Assembly (NCBI RefSeq): GCF_900102085.1
Contig: NZ_FMVM01000008.1
Coordinates: 1-64,000, forward strand
From: Paenibacillus polysaccharolyticus
GTDB taxonomy: Bacteria; Bacillota; Bacilli; Paenibacillales; Paenibacillaceae
Direction of reading: 5' to 3'
Length of the DNA: 64,000 nt
Shown here piece by piece: positions 1 through 8,445 of this stretch (the stretch's first letter is position 1; every line of letters starts with the position of its first letter). Under the pieces are notes generated by a model. It did no database searches and was not told the DNA's origin. It was given only the letters and a program-made list of their open reading frames with translations. The translations under genes were made by a program, and so were the position numbers.

Positions 1-118
1 AGAGAGGTTTTGAGCTTTTAAGGTATTTGAGCCTTAGAGTTCAGAGAGCAGCGCAGCTGAACAGCATGCCGAAGGCTAGAGAGGTTTTAGAGCTTTTAAG
101 AATCTTCAGGCTTTAAGG
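1..118. repeat. Imperfect direct repeat, two copies about 77 bases apart
   Basis: Copy one (about 1-40) and copy two (about 78-118) both begin AGAGAGGTTTT, continue with (T/TA)GAGCTTTTAAG and end in a GCCTT/GGCTTT-like stretch. The left copy starts at the window edge, so more copies could lie upstream. Confidence 0.55.
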
Positions 119-317
119 TAGTTAAGCTTGAGTTCGTAAAATCTCTAGCTCTAGAAATGTTGGAATAAATGTTGAAAAATCACGTCGTAATGAGGGGCGA
201 TAAGCCCGCATTCGACTAAAAAATTGCTGAGCGAGGGTATTGGGATGGAGCGACTTTTGGATTTGCGGAGCAAACCAAGGGAAGCGATAGACCAAAACCC
301 GAGTGGGAGGAACATCC
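1..317. other. Gene-free start of window with repeats
   Basis: No credible coding region is visible here. The stretch holds an imperfect direct repeat (about 1-40 and 78-118) and a short hairpin at about 257-278, where TTGG-a-TTTGC pairs with GCAAA-c-CAA. The ribosome binding site of the next gene lies at 305-311. It may be a dispersed intergenic repeat of the genome, which cannot be tested from one copy. Confidence 0.5.
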
Positions 318-683
318 ATGACAAAACTGAAAGTATACCAATATGCAAAATGTGGTACGTGCCGTAAGGCTGTGAAATGGTTGGAAGCGAAAGGGCATGA
401 ACTGGAGCTAATTCCTATTTTTGATACACCACCATCGAAAGACGAATTGACAGAGCTTATTCAAAAAAGCGGACTTGAAGTGAAAAAGTTTTTTAACACC
501 AGTGGAGAAGTCTACAAAGAGCAACAGCTGAAAAACAAACTGCCAGGGATGTCCGAGGAAGAGCAGATTGCGTTACTGGCTTCCAATGGTCGTCTGATCA
601 AACGTCCGATTGTAACCGATGGAGAAACAGTCACCGTGGGTTTCAAGGAAGATACGTATGAGCAGGAATGGAACAACGCCTAA
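318..683 (+). CDS. Spx/ArsC-family thioredoxin-fold protein
   Basis: A 121-residue member of the ArsC/Spx/MgsR family (YusI-like arsenate reductase group). The N-terminus has the fold's beta-alpha start and a CGTC motif (KCGTCRKA), the redox CxxC of this family. Later segments such as FNTSGEVYKE and NGRLIKRPIV match the conserved ArsC-like core, where the arginine-proline turn closes the active site. ATG 318 is preferred over an in-frame GTG at 303 because GGGAGGA (305-311) is well spaced for it. The gene is monocistronic, with a terminator right behind it. Whether it reduces arsenate, acts on thiols or binds RNA polymerase like Spx cannot be read from the sequence. Confidence 0.88.
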   Translation: MTKLKVYQYAKCGTCRKAVKWLEAKGHELELIPIFDTPPSKDELTELIQKSGLEVKKFFNTSGEVYKEQQLKNKLPGMSEEEQIALLASNGRLIKRPIVTDGETVTVGFKEDTYEQEWNNA

Positions 684-700
684 GACATTCACCAGAGCTA

Positions 701-733
701 AGCCTTGAATTGTTCGCAATTCAGGGCTTTTTT
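701..733 (+). terminator. Intrinsic terminator of the Spx/ArsC-like gene
   Basis: AGCCTTGAATTG, loop TTCG, then CAATTCAGGGCT followed by a T run. One mismatch in a 12-base stem. Confidence 0.85.
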
Positions 734-883
734 GGTTCAACGAGGTAGTGGCATAATTATGCTCCATGAGGGTTGGCGTAACTATGTTATAATGATAGAA
801 TGAGTTTCGATATTTAATATGCTATTGAAGTTGGAATCAATTGTTGTTCCAGCTTTCATAGATCAAGGAGAGAACAAATTCAA

Positions 884-1777
884 GTGAATCAACGTAATGA
901 ACCTACTTTGTTACTGGTAGACGGTATGGCAGTGTTGTTCCGGGCATTCTACGCAACATCTGCAAGCGGATATATCAGACGTACAAAGGCAGGGCTTCCG
1001 ACCAATGCAGTCTATGGGTTTATCCGTTATTTTTGGGATGCGGTTCAGACGTTTGGACCAAGCCATGTCATCTGCTGTTGGGATATGGGAGGCAAGACGT
1101 TTCGCGGTGAGGAGTACGCAGCATACAAAGGTAATCGTGCTGAAGCACCAGATGACCTTATTCCACAGTTTACTCTGATTCGTGAAGTGATGGATAGTCT
1201 AAACATTCCGAATATTGGTGCAGAAGGGTATGAGGCTGACGATTGTATCGGAACACTTGCCAAATATTACACGGAAGAAATCGATATGAATGTGATGGTA
1301 CTGACCGGAGACCATGATATGTTACAGCTGATTAATGACCGCACAAGTATCATTATCATGAAAAAAGGTCACGGCAACTACATGGTATACAATCCCGAAA
1401 CATTGATGGCTGAGAAACAATTGACACCACGTCAGGTTGTTGATATGAAGGGCTTGATGGGAGATGCCAGCGACAATTATCCCGGAGTGCGTGGAATTGG
1501 TGAGAAAACGGCTTTGAAGCTTGTGCAAGAGTATGGATCGATCGAAGGGATTTTAAGCAATCTGGATCAACTTACCCCTTCAGTACGTAAAAAAATCGAG
1601 AGCGATCTCGATATGTTGCATCTGTCTCGCAGGCTGGCAGAGATTCACTGTGCAGTTCCGGTGGCTTGTACGCTGGAAGGCTGTGAATTGCGTCTGGACC
1701 CGGATACGGTGATGGACAAGTTTGAACAACTTGAGATGAAGAGCCTAGGCTCTTGGATGGGAGTGGCGATAGGGTGA
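884..1777 (+). CDS. Stand-alone 5'-3' exonuclease (Pol I N-domain type)
   Basis: A 297-residue protein matching the 5' nuclease domain of DNA polymerase I without any polymerase part, as in YpcP/ExoIX proteins. It should remove RNA primers or flaps in replication and repair. Visible metal-binding segments are LLVDGMAVLFRAF near the N-terminus, EADDCIGTLA and TGDHDMLQL in the middle, and GDASDNYPGVRGIGEKTA, the helix-3-turn-helix DNA-binding element. The start is GTG 884, with AAGGAG at 865-870, a slightly long spacing of 13. Its stop overlaps the GTG start of the next gene (GTGA, 1774-1777), so the two are probably translationally coupled although functionally unrelated. Confidence 0.92.
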   Translation: MNQRNEPTLLLVDGMAVLFRAFYATSASGYIRRTKAGLPTNAVYGFIRYFWDAVQTFGPSHVICCWDMGGKTFRGEEYAAYKGNRAEAPDDLIPQFTLIREVMDSLNIPNIGAEGYEADDCIGTLAKYYTEEIDMNVMVLTGDHDMLQLINDRTSIIIMKKGHGNYMVYNPETLMAEKQLTPRQVVDMKGLMGDASDNYPGVRGIGEKTALKLVQEYGSIEGILSNLDQLTPSVRKKIESDLDMLHLSRRLAEIHCAVPVACTLEGCELRLDPDTVMDKFEQLEMKSLGSWMGVAIG

Positions 1778-2889
1778 GCAACATGTTGATGAAAAAAACG
1801 AGTAAAAAGTGGTGGACTGGGGCAATGGCCCTCGTCCTCGCACTTCCGGTGTTGCTGTCGGGGGCGGTGAGTGCACCGCAGACAGCGGATGCCAAAGCAG
1901 CGATTAGCGTCAAAGTACAGAAAGTGAAGGCAGCAGGACGTAGTTTTAGTGTACAGACCGTGTCCATTCCAAAAGGAACACCAGTAACCGTAGGACTTGC
2001 TAAGAAACAGGTTGGTCAAACCGCTACATTGCCGTCTATTGTAAAAGCGTACGGCGCACAAGCAGCAATCAACGGAGCTTTTTTTGAAGCATATCATGGA
2101 GCACCAGATCCCTACGGGATGTTAATAGCAAATGGTAAAGTTATACATATAGGAAGATATGGCACATCCATCGGTTTTAAGGCAGATGGGTCGGCGATAA
2201 TGGATTCGCTTCAAGTGAGCTTAACGGGCACGGTCACAGATACGAAAGGAAAATCAAGCGGCTGGTATGCAACATTTGTTAACCGGACACCTTCAGCAGA
2301 TGCAAGCATCTCGATGCTGTACACCCCAGAACGTGGAGCCAATGTTGGTTTCAAGGGCGGAACGGCAGTGATTATGGAAAAGGGTGTTGTGACCAAAAAA
2401 GTACCGAATACAAACGTAGCGATTCCCAAAAACGGTTCTGTTCTTGTCTTCACAGGTCGAGAGAAGTCCACAGCTGACCGATTTACGGTAGGCTCCACCG
2501 TAGAGATGAATTACAGATATACGAACGCAGCCGGTCAGGAAATTCCGTGGCAGGAGGTGGACACAGCTGTGGGAGCTGGCCCGCGTCTGGTGAAGGATGG
2601 CAAGGTATCGGTAAATCCGGCAAGTGAGGGGTTCAAAGATCCCAAAATTCTGAATGCATCCGGAGCGAGAAGCGGAATTGCGATTATGGCCGACGGTTCG
2701 GTGATGCTTGCTACCGTTTCTGGTGCTACAATAAAAGAATGGGCAGCTGTGATGCAAAAGCTGGGAGCTAAACAGGCGATGAACTTGGATGGCGGTGCAT
2801 CCTCTGGGATGTATGCAGGTGGCAAAATGCTGACTTCTCCAGGGCGGCTGTTAAGTAATACATTAGTATTTGGTGGTTCTGTTCGATAA
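1774..2889 (+). CDS. Secreted phosphodiester glycosidase (NAGPA-domain) protein
   Basis: A 371-residue protein with an N-terminal signal peptide (basic KKTSKKWW, hydrophobic ALVLALPVLLSGAVS). The NAGPA/DUF2233 phosphodiester glycosidase domain follows, recognised by AAINGAFFEAY, GPRLVKDGK and the C-terminal NLDGGASSGMYAGGK box. The family includes the enzyme uncovering mannose-6-phosphate; bacterial members are thought to act on cell-surface or extracellular glycan phosphodiesters. GTG 1774, overlapping the upstream stop, is chosen; ATG 1783 and ATG 1789 are alternatives. A second family member lies on the minus strand at 46227-47291 with a different architecture. The substrate is unknown. 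Confidence 0.85.
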   Translation: MSNMLMKKTSKKWWTGAMALVLALPVLLSGAVSAPQTADAKAAISVKVQKVKAAGRSFSVQTVSIPKGTPVTVGLAKKQVGQTATLPSIVKAYGAQAAINGAFFEAYHGAPDPYGMLIANGKVIHIGRYGTSIGFKADGSAIMDSLQVSLTGTVTDTKGKSSGWYATFVNRTPSADASISMLYTPERGANVGFKGGTAVIMEKGVVTKKVPNTNVAIPKNGSVLVFTGREKSTADRFTVGSTVEMNYRYTNAAGQEIPWQEVDTAVGAGPRLVKDGKVSVNPASEGFKDPKILNASGARSGIAIMADGSVMLATVSGATIKEWAAVMQKLGAKQAMNLDGGASSGMYAGGKMLTSPGRLLSNTLVFGGSVR

Positions 2890-2916
2890 AAAGTAATCAT
2901 GGAGGTATGATGTGGC

Positions 2917-3603
2917 ATGACACCTGTACCCGATTCGATAACAGAAGAGGCAAGCACGGCAGTTCTGGCGATTAATATAGGGCAACCTAAGCCATTGCCT
3001 GGCCAGAAAAATGAAGTGTTGAGTGGTATTGTGAAACATCCTGTCTCCGCCCCGGTTTTCCTGTCATTCACTGGAATGACAGGGGATGCTCAAGCGGATC
3101 TGGTGCACCACGGTGGTCCAGATAAAGCTGTTTGTGTATACGATCATAGTCGCTATTCTGCGATTGAGCGTCTGATGGAGCGTAAGCTGGAGTGGGGGGC
3201 ATTCGGAGAGAATCTGACCGTTACAGGATGCGCTGAGGAAGAGATTCGCATTGGTGATGTATTTGAACTCGGTGATGCGCAGGTGCAAGTCAGTCAGCCG
3301 AGACAACCATGTTTCAAGCTGGGTATAAGATATGATTACAAGGAGTTGCCTGTATATTTTCAGGAAAGCGGGCATACCGGTTTTTATTTTCGAGTATTGC
3401 AAGAGGGAGAGGTTGGCCCTGCATCACGTTTCAGAAGAGTTCGCACAGATACTTCATACATGACGATTCTTGAAGCTAACCGGATCATGCTTCAGGGGAA
3501 ACAGGACGTGGAAGGGATGCAGGCTCTACTCTCTATTCCTGTGCTCTCGGATAGTTGGAAACAGACATTGCTTAAACGGTTGAACAAGCTTGAGCGTAAC
3601 TGA
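2917..3603 (+). CDS. MOSC domain protein, YiiM-like
   Basis: A 228-residue MOSC-domain protein of the YiiM type. Characteristic segments are VHHGGPDKAVCVYD, GAFGENLTV, IGDVFELGDAQVQVSQPR and QPCFKLG. The conserved cysteine of MOSC domains is Cys132 in QPCFK. Family members bind molybdenum cofactor or transfer sulfur or reduce N-hydroxylated compounds (YiiM detoxifies 6-hydroxylaminopurine). ATG 2917 follows GGAGGT at 2901-2906. It lies 27 bases behind the glycosidase-like gene and may be cotranscribed with it. No molybdenum cofactor gene is nearby, so the physiological role stays open. Confidence 0.87.
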   Translation: MTPVPDSITEEASTAVLAINIGQPKPLPGQKNEVLSGIVKHPVSAPVFLSFTGMTGDAQADLVHHGGPDKAVCVYDHSRYSAIERLMERKLEWGAFGENLTVTGCAEEEIRIGDVFELGDAQVQVSQPRQPCFKLGIRYDYKELPVYFQESGHTGFYFRVLQEGEVGPASRFRRVRTDTSYMTILEANRIMLQGKQDVEGMQALLSIPVLSDSWKQTLLKRLNKLERN

Positions 3604-3680
3604 GCCCTGCTGAATAGTCCGAACCGCTATATGGATACGGCAGTGTTCCTATTACAAACCAACGTAGGAGTGAGATCAAC

Positions 3681-4559
3681 ATGACAGTTTTAGGTGCGAT
3701 TGAAGCAGGCGGAACCAAATTTGTATGTGGCCTTGGTACAGAACACGGAGAGGTCCTGGAACGAGTTAGTTTCCCTACAACCACGCCGGAAGAAACGATG
3801 GCTCAGGTCATCTCTTTTTTTGAGGGCAAAGGTATTGAAGCAATGGGGGTAGGTTCTTTCGGGCCAATTGATCCCATTGAAGGAAGTCCAACCTATGGTT
3901 ATATTACGACAACACCGAAGCCGCATTGGGGACAGTACAACATGATTGGCAAACTCAAAGAACACTTTGATGTACCGATGACGTTTGACACCGATGTGAA
4001 TGGAGCAGCTTTGGGTGAAGCCACTTGGGGAGCTGCACAGGGGCTGGATAGCTGTCTGTATATTACGGTTGGTACAGGTATTGGTGCAGGAGCTGTCGTT
4101 GGCGGAAAAATGGTGCACGGATTGTCTCATCCCGAGATGGGCCATATTATCGTGCGGAGACATCCCGAGGATTCATATGCAGGATTTTGCCTATACCATG
4201 GAGACTGTCTGGAAGGGCTTGCGGCGGGGCCGGCCCTGAACAAGCGCTGGGAACAACCTGCTTATGAATTGCCAGCAGATCACAAAGCCTGGGAGATTGA
4301 AGCGCATTATCTTGCACATGCTCTAATGAATTATGTGCTGATTCTTTCGCCTCAGAAAATAGTGATGGGCGGAGGCGTGATGAAACAGGAGCACCTATTC
4401 CCGATGGTTCGTAGCAAACTACAGGAATTGCTGGCAGGCTATGTGCAACATCCGTCACTTCATGCTGGAATTGATGCGTATGTTGTTCCACCAGGTCTGG
4501 GAGATAATGCTGGCTTGTGTGGTTCGCTGGCACTGGCGAAACTGGCCTTGTCAAAATAA
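3681..4559 (+). CDS. Fructokinase, ROK family
   Basis: A 292-residue ROK sugar kinase of the fructokinase (ScrK/GmuE/YdhR) subgroup, expected to phosphorylate fructose to fructose-6-phosphate with ATP. The N-terminus has the phosphate-binding GAIEAGGTKF motif. DVNGAALGE carries the catalytic aspartate, and TVGTGIGAGAVVGG is the ROK glycine loop. His161, Cys170, His173 and Cys176 form the zinc site typical of ROK kinases. ATG 3681 is preceded by TAGGAGTGAG. No sucrose or mannose gene is adjacent and the gene has its own terminator, so it appears to be a general fructokinase. Confidence 0.9.
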   Translation: MTVLGAIEAGGTKFVCGLGTEHGEVLERVSFPTTTPEETMAQVISFFEGKGIEAMGVGSFGPIDPIEGSPTYGYITTTPKPHWGQYNMIGKLKEHFDVPMTFDTDVNGAALGEATWGAAQGLDSCLYITVGTGIGAGAVVGGKMVHGLSHPEMGHIIVRRHPEDSYAGFCLYHGDCLEGLAAGPALNKRWEQPAYELPADHKAWEIEAHYLAHALMNYVLILSPQKIVMGGGVMKQEHLFPMVRSKLQELLAGYVQHPSLHAGIDAYVVPPGLGDNAGLCGSLALAKLALSK

Positions 4560-4631
4560 ACGCATTTAGGGATTGACGAAATTTACCAGTATGGTATGAT
4601 GTGTTCAACAGCATAGTACGGTTAATGAGGA

Positions 4632-4673
4632 AGCACCTCTCTTGCAGCGATCTGCGAGAGAGGTGCTTTTTTG
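4632..4673 (+). terminator. Strong terminator after fructokinase gene
   Basis: AGCACCTCTCTTGCAG pairs with CTGCGAGAGAGGTGCT, a nearly perfect 16-base stem, followed by six T. It lies before the HRDC gene's own ribosome binding site. Confidence 0.9.
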
Positions 4674-4747
4674 TGTTGTCTGGAGACAGAGACAGAGAAT
4701 ACTTCGTTAATCGAACAGGCTGTATCGTCCAAAGGAGGGAACTAGCA

Positions 4748-5749
4748 ATGGAAGTCATTTTCATGAACAAATTATCCAGAGTGTTTGATCAGCATGAGCA
4801 GATTGCCCAGTTATGGATTGGCGAGGAGGAGAATACTTGGCACTTGGGATGGAGTCGTTATGAAGCAGGGGATCGGGAAGATACGATCTGGTATGAAGGG
4901 CATTCGTGGGAAGAGCTGATGCACATATATCGTCATCAACTTGCCATGCAGATGAGCGAAGGGTATCGTCCATTGATGCATGGGTTGTACAACGAAAATG
5001 AGGATCTGAAGCTACGTAGTTATGCAGGCCAGCGTCTGCATTGTTTTAGTGAATTATACGGAAATGAACAATTGTATGAGGATTTATGCACATGGCGCAG
5101 GCAAAAAGCGGCTTCGGATCGGAAGGCCCCTTATTTTGTGGCGACGAATCGTTTGTTGCGGCTGATCAGTGCGTTTGTTCCACATACGATGGATGAGCTG
5201 ATGCAACTGCCGGGTGTTGGTGAGAGCAAAGCAGCAGAATATGGGCTGGAATGGCTTGAAATGATGAGTGGAATCGAACAATCGAGACCTTTTCCGTTAG
5301 ACTGGGTGTACATCGTATTGCAAGAAGAAGAGTACGAAAGTTGGTTATATAAGCAGAAAGAGCAGAAGTACAAGCAGGAACTGGATAAATTCATTACGCG
5401 TAAGCACGTGCTGGAAGGCATGAAAGAGGGACAAACCTTAGAAGAGATCGTGAATCGATCTGGTCTATCCCGGCGTGAATTAATCGAACTGCTCGAAACA
5501 TTGGATCTGGAAGGGTATGACACGGATTCATTGCTGGATGTAGAACTGGCCGTTATGCCTGAGACTGAACAAGAGGCGGTATGGAATGCATATGAGGAGT
5601 TAGGAGATACATTTCTGAAGCCTGTGTTACATAAAGTTTACGGAGGAGAGCGCCCTGAAGGAGGGAGCTTGGAGCAAGTGTATGAACGGTTACGGATGAT
5701 TCGCATCCGTTTTCGGAGACATACTGAAACAGAGCGTAATGTTGGTTAG
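4748..5749 (+). CDS. HRDC domain protein
   Basis: A 333-residue protein. The only recognisable domain is an HRDC fold at about residues 118-175, the accessory nucleic-acid-binding domain of RecQ and RNase D. It includes APYFVATNRLLRLISAFVP and the LPGVGESKAAEYG helix-hairpin-like turn. No helicase motif is present, so the catalytic part is absent. The C-terminal third has a helix-turn-helix-like segment (GQTLEEIVNRSGLSRRELI), similar to RQC/helicase accessory regions. ATG 4748 is chosen because AAAGGAGG (4731-4738) sits nine bases upstream; longer in-frame starts would run through the terminator. Function is not known beyond likely nucleic acid binding. Confidence 0.82.
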   Translation: MEVIFMNKLSRVFDQHEQIAQLWIGEEENTWHLGWSRYEAGDREDTIWYEGHSWEELMHIYRHQLAMQMSEGYRPLMHGLYNENEDLKLRSYAGQRLHCFSELYGNEQLYEDLCTWRRQKAASDRKAPYFVATNRLLRLISAFVPHTMDELMQLPGVGESKAAEYGLEWLEMMSGIEQSRPFPLDWVYIVLQEEEYESWLYKQKEQKYKQELDKFITRKHVLEGMKEGQTLEEIVNRSGLSRRELIELLETLDLEGYDTDSLLDVELAVMPETEQEAVWNAYEELGDTFLKPVLHKVYGGERPEGGSLEQVYERLRMIRIRFRRHTETERNVG

Positions 5750-5779
5750 CTAAAATACGCCGTGAGGCGGTGATATTAA

Positions 5780-5826
5780 AAAAGACGAAGTCGTCCCTGT
5801 GAAGGAGCGCTTCGTCTTATTCTTTA
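5780..5826. terminator. Bidirectional terminator between convergent genes
   Basis: AAGACGAAG (5782-5790) pairs with CTTCGTCTT (5810-5818). The plus strand ends in ATTCTTT and the minus strand in a run of T, so it can serve both the HRDC gene and corA. Confidence 0.8.
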
Positions 5827-5858
5827 AATGGTATGATATAGCGGATAGAGCGGTCGTT

Positions 5859-6794
5859 TCAGATCCAGTCTTTTTTACGGAAAATAAAGAACATCGTCAG
5901 GCCGAGTGTAATCATCAGGCCGATAACAGCATAATACCCGTATTTCCAGTGTAATTCGGGCATGTTGTCGAAGTTCATTCCATAAATACCGGTGATAACG
6001 GTCAGAGGCATGAACACGGTGGTGATGGCAGTAAACACACGCATGATCTCATTCGCGCGGTTAGCGATACTGGACTGGTAGGCTTCTCGCAAGTTACCCA
6101 TCAGATCGCGGTACGTTTCAAAGGTTTCCGATATTTTTACGGCGTTCTCGTAAATGTCGCTGAAATATTTTTGCAGCTGATCATCAATGAGACGCAGATC
6201 TTTTTTGTTGAGTGTATTGATGACCTCCTTTTGAGGTCCCAGTACTTTCTTCAGCCACAAAATCTCGCTTCGCAGACCGATAATCTCATTCAGATGTGAC
6301 TTTTTGGTATGCATCAGAATGTCTTCCTCAAGTTTCTCAATTCGCGCTTCAATTCGATCACCAACGGTGAAGTAATTGTCCACAATCAAGTCAACAAGCA
6401 AGTAGAGGAGACGATCTGGACTGCTGATTTCCTGTTCCCAGAGAATTGGCTTCAATGTACGTAGTTCGCTGATCTTTTGTTTGGTAACCGTAATGATAAA
6501 ATGTCTACCGAGAAAGAGATTGACTGCACGCAGGAAGATCTCTTCATCATCGAAACGAATGCTATTAATCACGATAAAATAATGGTTCTCATAAATCTCA
6601 ATCTTAGGACGCTGTTCTTCATCACTCAAGCAATCCTCAACAGCCAGATCATGCATGGAGAACAGCGGCTGAAGTACAGCCAAGTCGTCCACGTCCGCAT
6701 CAATCCAGTAGAATCCTTCTGCTGGTGGAGTCAGCGCTTGCTGAATGTCATCCACCGGGATAAATACACCGTTGTTAACCAACCGGATTTTCAT
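5859..6794 (-). CDS. corA: CorA-type magnesium/divalent cation transporter
   Basis: A 311-residue CorA-family channel. The long N-terminal cytoplasmic domain contains EDCLSDEEQRPKIE and the helical DRIEARIEKLEEDI region. Two C-terminal membrane helices follow, the first ending in the diagnostic selectivity motif YGMNF (GMN) and the second rich in leucine and isoleucine before a basic end (FRKKDWI). It should import Mg2+ (or Co2+/Ni2+) through a homopentamer. The start at 6794 is set by AAGGAG eight bases before ATG; an in-frame ATG 14 codons earlier lacks such a site. It stands alone, with a long leader on its own strand containing a perfect 11-base hairpin. Confidence 0.92.
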   Translation of the reverse strand: MKIRLVNNGVFIPVDDIQQALTPPAEGFYWIDADVDDLAVLQPLFSMHDLAVEDCLSDEEQRPKIEIYENHYFIVINSIRFDDEEIFLRAVNLFLGRHFIITVTKQKISELRTLKPILWEQEISSPDRLLYLLVDLIVDNYFTVGDRIEARIEKLEEDILMHTKKSHLNEIIGLRSEILWLKKVLGPQKEVINTLNKKDLRLIDDQLQKYFSDIYENAVKISETFETYRDLMGNLREAYQSSIANRANEIMRVFTAITTVFMPLTVITGIYGMNFDNMPELHWKYGYYAVIGLMITLGLTMFFIFRKKDWI

Positions 6795-7184
6795 GTTATC
6801 TACTCCTTCTGCACCCGCCGTCTTGGCGGATTTCATCGTTAATATGGGCGCAAAAGAACAGATCAGCCGGTCGGCAGCGGAGCCTGTTATCAGGACTGTA
6901 CTGCGTCATCAATCTATAATCAAACGGAAGAAACGTCCCGCTGCCGACATGCTGATGTCAATTCTCTATGCAGTTGTTCGGAATTCGACTGCCAGTTGGG
7001 CCTCGGGTCGCCATCCATTTAATATGTCACCTCTCACATAAGGGCTTATAAACACTTGTCTAGTATACCGCTGGTCTAGGGTGCTTTCAAGCGCAAAAAT
7101 GTGTCTATTTCACGCTCTGAGGCAGTGTATGACAACGGATGATGAACGGTTCCGAGTTTAGGTTTAAAACCAATCAACTGGTTC
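6795..7184. other. Intergenic region with long hairpin upstream of corA
   Basis: A non-coding stretch between divergent corA and the methionine operon. GTCGGCAGCGG (6870-6880) and CCGCTGCCGAC (6938-6948) form a perfect 11-base stem enclosing 57 bases, itself with a small CCTG/CAGG hairpin. It would be transcribed as corA leader. It does not show the conserved segments of the M-box magnesium riboswitch. Confidence 0.5.
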
Positions 7185-7213
7185 TTGACGTGAGGGCAGT
7201 AATGTTTTAAAGT
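7185..7213 (+). promoter_or_regulatory. Possible sigma-A promoter of the methionine operon
   Basis: TTGACG (7185-7190) matches a -35 box. The best -10 candidate at 17-base spacing is the weak TAAAGT (7208-7213). It lies about 40 bases upstream of the SAM riboswitch. Confidence 0.4.
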
Positions 7214-7252
7214 AAAAGTTAATATATCTGAATTAAAATTGAATACAGCGAA

Positions 7253-7430
7253 ATCTTATCAAGAGTAGGTGGAGGGACCAGCCCGATGAAACCCGGCAAC
7301 CGGCGATATAACGCACGGTGCTAATTCTTGCAGCGACCAAGCATCCTTGTGATGCTGTTGTAACTGAGAGATGAGAGAGGCGCATATCTGTTTACATATG
7401 ACCTTTCTCGGAATCCGAGAGAGGTCTTTG
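7253..7430 (+). ncRNA. SAM-I (S-box) riboswitch and terminator
   Basis: The leader has the S-box core: CTTATC opening P1, AAGAGTAGGTGGAGGGACC, the GATGAAACCCGGCAACCG block, GGTGCTAATTCTTGC, a hairpin, and closing GAGAGATGAGAG. It binds S-adenosylmethionine and shuts off methionine synthesis. The expression platform is GACCTTTCTCGG (7400-7411) pairing with CCGAGAGAGGTC (7415-7426). The closing P1 strand GAGATGAGAGAGG can instead pair with CCTTTCTC as antiterminator. The following TTTGTC is a poor U tract. Confidence 0.93.
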
Positions 7431-7503
7431 TCATATGCAGAGCTTCTCAGAGCGTGATTTTCGCACCAGATGCGACCCATGAAAAAGGAGGAGTCAACTC
7501 ACT

Positions 7504-8421
7504 ATGCCAATTAAAATTCCAGACACATTACCAGCCAAAGAAGTGCTTGAGAGCGAGAATATTTTCGTCATGGACGAATCATCCGCATACAAGCAGGATA
7601 TTCGTCCACTCCGAATCGCCATACTGAATCTGATGCCTACGAAGGAAACGACGGAAACGCAATTGCTTCGTCTGGTAGGTAATACACCGATTCAAGTGGA
7701 TGTTGTGCTGGTGCATCCCAAATCCCACACATCCAAGAACACATCTCAAGAATACCTCGACCTGTTCTATAAAACCTTTGATGAGATCCAGCATCGCCGT
7801 TTTGACGGGATGATCATTACAGGCGCGCCGGTGGAGCAAATGGATTTTGAAGACGTGAACTATTGGGAAGAAATTCAGGAAATCTTCGAATGGACCAAAA
7901 CCAATGTAACTTCGACGATGCATATCTGTTGGGCATCACAAGCCGGTCTATACCACCATTTTGATGTACCCAAAGTTCCGCTGGATGAAAAGTGTTTTGG
8001 CGTATTCCCGCATACGATCAACAAACCTCATGTTCCGATACTGCGTGGATTTGATGAAGTGTTCAACGTTCCACACTCCCGTCACACGGAGGTAAGACGT
8101 GAGGATATTGAGAAAAATGATAAACTCGAAATTTTGGCAGAGTCCGAAGAAGCAGGAGTATTCCTGGTTGCCACCAAGGACGGGAAGCAAATTTTCGCTA
8201 CAGGACATGCCGAGTATGATCCGTTTTCATTGAAATGGGAATATGACCGTGATGTTGCCAAGGGATTGGACATCGCGCTGCCGAAGTACTACTATCCAAA
8301 GGACGATCCTTCTCGGATACCTCCGGCTACATGGCGTGCACACGCTAACTTATTATTCTCTAACTGGCTCAATTACTATGTGTATCAGGAAACCCCTTAC
8401 GATATTGGCCCACAAATCTAA
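7504..8421 (+). CDS. metA: Homoserine O-acetyltransferase (MetA family)
   Basis: A 305-residue MetA-family enzyme that acylates homoserine, the first committed step of methionine synthesis. The nucleophile is Cys142 in [10 protein letters not shown] and the catalytic histidine and glutamate are His235 and Glu237 in TGHAEYD. Residue 111, which sets acyl-donor choice in this family, is glutamate (GAPVEQMDF). Glu111 is known to favour acetyl-CoA, whereas the E. coli succinyl enzyme has glycine, so O-acetylhomoserine is the expected product. The start follows AAAAAGGAGGAG. The gene is first in the riboswitch-controlled operon with metI and metC. Confidence 0.95.
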   Translation: MPIKIPDTLPAKEVLESENIFVMDESSAYKQDIRPLRIAILNLMPTKETTETQLLRLVGNTPIQVDVVLVHPKSHTSKNTSQEYLDLFYKTFDEIQHRRFDGMIITGAPVEQMDFEDVNYWEEIQEIFEWTKTNVTSTMHICWASQAGLYHHFDVPKVPLDEKCFGVFPHTINKPHVPILRGFDEVFNVPHSRHTEVRREDIEKNDKLEILAESEEAGVFLVATKDGKQIFATGHAEYDPFSLKWEYDRDVAKGLDIALPKYYYPKDDPSRIPPATWRAHANLLFSNWLNYYVYQETPYDIGPQI

Positions 8422-8445
8422 TCAAGATTACAGGAGGATGCAGTA

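Noticed and set aside
6795..7060. M-box or other known magnesium riboswitch before corA
   Set aside because: Conserved M-box segments (such as GGTGAGGCTCC and CGCTGCTGCCC-like blocks) are not present.
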